From an uncultured Desulfobulbaceae bacterium (GTDB taxonomy: Bacteria; Desulfobacterota; Desulfobulbia; Desulfobulbales; Desulfobulbaceae): a DNA stretch of 8,431 nucleotides. The notes beneath the pieces are model-generated. The model saw nothing but the letters and a program-made list of their open reading frames with translations, had not been told where the DNA came from and ran no database searches. The stretch spans positions 1 through 8,431 of the forward strand of contig CALZIH010000213.1 of assembly GCA_945787305.1 (NCBI GenBank). The letters are read 5' to 3'. The translations under genes were made by a program, and so were the position numbers. This document shows positions 6,133 through 8,431 of this stretch, piece by piece. Within the stretch, counting starts at the first letter, position 1. Each line of letters starts with the position of its first letter.

Positions 6133-7878
6133 ATGGTCGATGCAATAACCGAATTTTACCAGACCCAGCTGCCGCATTCTGAACTGAAAAACAACACCCT
6201 TCAGGCCGACTGTCCGTTCTGTGCCGACCAGGATGCAAAGACCTCTGGCAAGCTTGTGGTGTCTCTTAACCAAGCCAGTTATTTTCATGGATATTTCCGC
6301 TGCACGAATCGGTGTGTTGCCGGTGGTTTCTCCCTCCATTTTGCCCGCCTGCAAAAAATTCGTTTGCAGCAGGTGCCAGGCTTTGACCCTGACCGTGATT
6401 ACAATGCATCGCAGGTTGAATACCCTGTAAAAAACATAAACGGTGAAATACTCAGTTTCAGGGAAAAAATGACCGATCAACTGTACGAACGTTTTGCAGA
6501 GATCGGCATCGACAGGGAAGTACTCGCCGAAATGAAAGTCGGCTACAATGGTCGATACCTAATTTATCCATATATCCAGGATGATGGCAATTGCTACTCG
6601 GCCCATTGCGTGCATCCGAACAAACCCGAAGACACCTTCTGGTATGGAGAGGAAAACTTCTCCCGGGGACCGTATCGTATCTTTAACAGCGGTGATATCA
6701 GGTGCTGTGAAAACGGTAGCCTGGTCATCACCGAGGGTGAAGAAAACCTGTTAGCACTAAAGCAGCTCGGCCTTCCCTGCATCGCTGTACCAACCATAGG
6801 CGAGTTGGAACAACTCGATCCGATTCGTCTTTTTGTAAACCATAATCAGGAATCGGAAACTGCCGCCCGTCTTTTTGCCGAACGCTTCGGCTACAAGGTT
6901 CGTCTTGTAAACTGGCCGGAGGAAACTCCCAGTAAATATTCAATTACGGATCTTTCACGGGATAATACAAAACAATTTCAACAGACAGCCTTTGCCCTGA
7001 TCAAAATAGCCCGCTCTTTTTCTCCTTTTGGTTCACCGGAACACGAACGTCTGCGTTTCCTGGAACAACTGCAGCTTGAATCGGGAAGTAGTTATCAAAC
7101 CATGCAATCCGGTTTTCCACAGCTTGACCAGGCATTGGGTGGAATCCACGGGATAAATATCATGGGTGGAACTCCTAAAGCCGGTAAATCCTGCTTTTTT
7201 ATCCAAATAGCAACTAAAATGGCCCGGAGAAAAATCCCGGTTATTTATTATGACTTTGAAAACGGCCGACAAAAAATATATCTGCGAACCCTGAGCCGGT
7301 TGAGCCAACTCTCAACGGCGCAGATCAAGAATGGACCGACAAGGGAGGAGGAGAAAACACGACTGCATAAAGCACAGCAGGATCTTACCAATATGCTTCC
7401 CTGGTTCCGGGTTGTGACCGACCGAAAACTTACCCCTGAACTCATGCGTCGTCACATCGATTTTCTCCGTCATGAAACCCACTCCGACTACACGCTGGTA
7501 GTCATTGACAGTCTCCATAAGCTACCGTTTAAGGATTTCTCCGAACGTCGCACAGGTATAGATGCGTGGCTGCGGCAGCTTGAAGCTATTCGCGATGAGC
7601 TCAACGTCTCCTTTCTGGTTATCTCTGAACTTTCCCGTGGTGCCGGGGGGCAGTATGACGAGCAGCCGCATATGGGATCCTTCAAGGGTTCAGGGGATAT
7701 TGAATATTCGGCCGACAACGCCATGGTCCTCCTTCCGCAATGGGATCCCTTTGATACCAGTCCACCTGAAAACCGCTTCAATGATTTATGGCTCGTTGCC
7801 AGCCGTGAGCAAAGCCCAGGCCGTATCAGTTCCTATCGCCTGGACTTTCCTTACTGGGGATTCTCTGAAGCCGATTAA
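6133..7878 (+). CDS. Primase-helicase-like protein: zinc ribbon, degenerate TOPRIM, DnaB/RecA-type ATPase
   Basis: This 581-residue protein has the domain order of T7 gp4/Twinkle-type primase-helicases. A putative zinc ribbon uses Cys27, Cys30, Cys57 and Cys61, the last followed by VAGGF, similar to the CxxGG end of primase zinc domains. A TOPRIM-like region spans about 190-275, with the motif-I sequence VITEGEENLLAL (Glu201, Glu203). Where the second metal-binding motif (DxDE) should fall, residues 236-239 read NHNQ. The C-terminal half is a RecA-fold ATPase: Walker A GTPKAGKS (346-353), a likely catalytic glutamate in YYDFENG (Glu376), Walker B LVVIDS (Asp459), sensor strand FLVISELSRG (494-503), and a DnaB-like GSGDIEYSADNAMVLL segment (519-534). 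The ATPase probably translocates on nucleic acid; primer synthesis is doubtful. No phage or plasmid genes flank it, so its role is unknown. The start is supported by AGGAG. The frame is intact. Confidence 0.85.
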   Translation: MVDAITEFYQTQLPHSELKNNTLQADCPFCADQDAKTSGKLVVSLNQASYFHGYFRCTNRCVAGGFSLHFARLQKIRLQQVPGFDPDRDYNASQVEYPVKNINGEILSFREKMTDQLYERFAEIGIDREVLAEMKVGYNGRYLIYPYIQDDGNCYSAHCVHPNKPEDTFWYGEENFSRGPYRIFNSGDIRCCENGSLVITEGEENLLALKQLGLPCIAVPTIGELEQLDPIRLFVNHNQESETAARLFAERFGYKVRLVNWPEETPSKYSITDLSRDNTKQFQQTAFALIKIARSFSPFGSPEHERLRFLEQLQLESGSSYQTMQSGFPQLDQALGGIHGINIMGGTPKAGKSCFFIQIATKMARRKIPVIYYDFENGRQKIYLRTLSRLSQLSTAQIKNGPTREEEKTRLHKAQQDLTNMLPWFRVVTDRKLTPELMRRHIDFLRHETHSDYTLVVIDSLHKLPFKDFSERRTGIDAWLRQLEAIRDELNVSFLVISELSRGAGGQYDEQPHMGSFKGSGDIEYSADNAMVLLPQWDPFDTSPPENRFNDLWLVASREQSPGRISSYRLDFPYWGFSEAD

Positions 7879-8001
7879 GATCGGATCAGCGGTTTTAGCC
7901 CCCACTTGCAATTACGATACCGAAACAAAACGCATGACAACGACGATATACCTCCCTATCCGGTGAGTGAATTTCTTTCTCAAGCGATCCCCCGTTTGCT
8001 C

Positions 8002-8032
8002 GTTACACTCAATCATAACAGACAATTATAAA
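8002..8032 (+). promoter_or_regulatory. Weak candidate promoter for the PilZ gene
   Basis: TATAAA at 8027-8032 resembles a -10 box. GTTACA at 8002-8007 is a partial -35 match, but the 19-base spacing is long. It lies in the 214-bp gap between the primase-helicase stop and the PilZ start, in an A/T-rich stretch. A short hairpin (CCTGA/TCAGG, 8055-8069) followed by five T residues at 8075-8079 lies between it and the gene, and could be a weak attenuator or chance. Confidence 0.22.
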
Positions 8033-8092
8033 CGTAAACAAGAGTAACAGACACCCTGACACGATCAGGCACCCTTTTTGAATGGAAAAAGT

Positions 8093-8431
8093 ATGTGTAT
8101 GGAACGGAGAAAATCACAACGACATAAGCTGCACCTTCGGCTTGAAATACAGGGAGAGGGGCAAAATGGACAGCCCTTTTGCGAGCAAGCCCAACTCGTC
8201 AATATTTCCGGTGGCGGCGCGCTGTTTTATTCACAGCAGATTGATCGATACTATCAGGGGCAGATGTTGGAAACACATATTTTGCTGCCCGGCCCTGCCG
8301 CCACAAACGGTAAAATGAAGACAACAGCGATGGTCTCACGACTTAACGGTAAAAATAACGACAAGGTAAAGGTGTCCATTCAATTCCAAAAGCCGCTTAA
8401 ACTTTTCAGGGTTAATAAACAGCAGGTAGAG
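8093..8431 (+). CDS. PilZ-domain protein, 3'-truncated by window edge
   Basis: An open frame of 113 codons runs from ATG 8093 off the right edge. It begins MCMERRKSQRHKLHLRLEIQ. The PilZ c-di-GMP-binding signature is present: RxxxR at residues 6-10 (RKSQR) and the N-x-S-x-x-G motif at 37-42 (NISGGG). A beta-rich stretch then ends in VKVSIQF (92-98), matching the final strand of the domain. PilZ proteins are soluble receptors that change partner activity on binding c-di-GMP, commonly in motility, adhesion or polysaccharide control; the partner here is unknown. The start is set by an in-frame TGA at 8057 and a modest GGA 6 bases upstream; ATG 8099 is an alternative. A different-frame ORF at 8082-8318 overlaps it but has no family resemblance. 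The gene follows the primase-helicase in the same direction after 214 bp, so it may be independently transcribed. Confidence 0.85.
   Translation, partial: MCMERRKSQRHKLHLRLEIQGEGQNGQPFCEQAQLVNISGGGALFYSQQIDRYYQGQMLETHILLPGPAATNGKMKTTAMVSRLNGKNNDKVKVSIQFQKPLKLFRVNKQQVE

Noticed and set aside
6055..6480. 141-codon minus-strand frame over the primase-helicase start
   Set aside because: It overlaps the RBS and zinc-ribbon codons of a well-supported gene and has no recognisable domain.
7871..7884. Small inverted repeat CCGAT/ATCGG over the primase-helicase stop codon
   Set aside because: The stem is only 5 bp with no adjacent T-tract, so it is not a credible terminator.
8055..8079. Hairpin CCTGA/TCAGG followed by TTTTT as a terminator
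   Set aside because: The stem is only 5 bp and five non-T bases separate it from the T-run, so it is too weak to list on its own.
8082..8318. 78-codon plus-strand frame overlapping the PilZ gene
   Set aside because: The alternative frame encodes both PilZ motifs and a coherent beta-rich domain; this one has neither.

Overview
The window looks like ordinary bacterial chromosome from an anaerobe of moderate base composition (roughly 50% GC by eye). The large single-chain pyruvate:ferredoxin oxidoreductase resembles the Desulfovibrio africanus enzyme in its motif spacing. Together with the Na/Pi-type transporter and the PilZ protein, this fits a sulfate-reducer-like Desulfobacterota (former Deltaproteobacteria). 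That placement is an inference; no rRNA or tRNA is present to test it.

Layout. (1) Bases 1-3150, + strand: the 3' nine-tenths of nifJ/por, whose start lies off the left edge. A strong 15-bp hairpin terminator follows at 3179-3214. (2) Bases 3363-5709, - strand: a two-gene unit transcribed towards the PFOR gene. A Na/Pi cotransporter-family protein with a PhoU-like tail comes first, then, 37 bp later, a CYTH-fold (triphosphate tunnel) protein. (3) Bases 5710-6132: a divergent intergenic region with a candidate promoter for the transporter and a dubious 31-codon ORF encoding half a zinc ribbon. (4) Bases 6133-7878, + strand: a 581-residue primase-helicase-like protein with a zinc ribbon, a TOPRIM-like domain and a DnaB/RecA-like ATPase. 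(5) Bases 8093-8431, + strand: a PilZ-domain protein cut by the right edge.

How the genes relate. PFOR links pyruvate to acetyl-CoA and reduced ferredoxin and is independent of its neighbours. The transporter and CYTH pair suggests a phosphate/polyphosphate module: one protein moves Pi and the other probably hydrolyses tripolyphosphate or another triphosphate. The primase-helicase is the least conventional gene. Its TOPRIM-like domain keeps the first glutamate motif, but the position of the usual D-x-D-E reads N-H-N-Q, so it may no longer make primers. No integrase, transposase, phage structural gene, CRISPR array or long repeat was seen.
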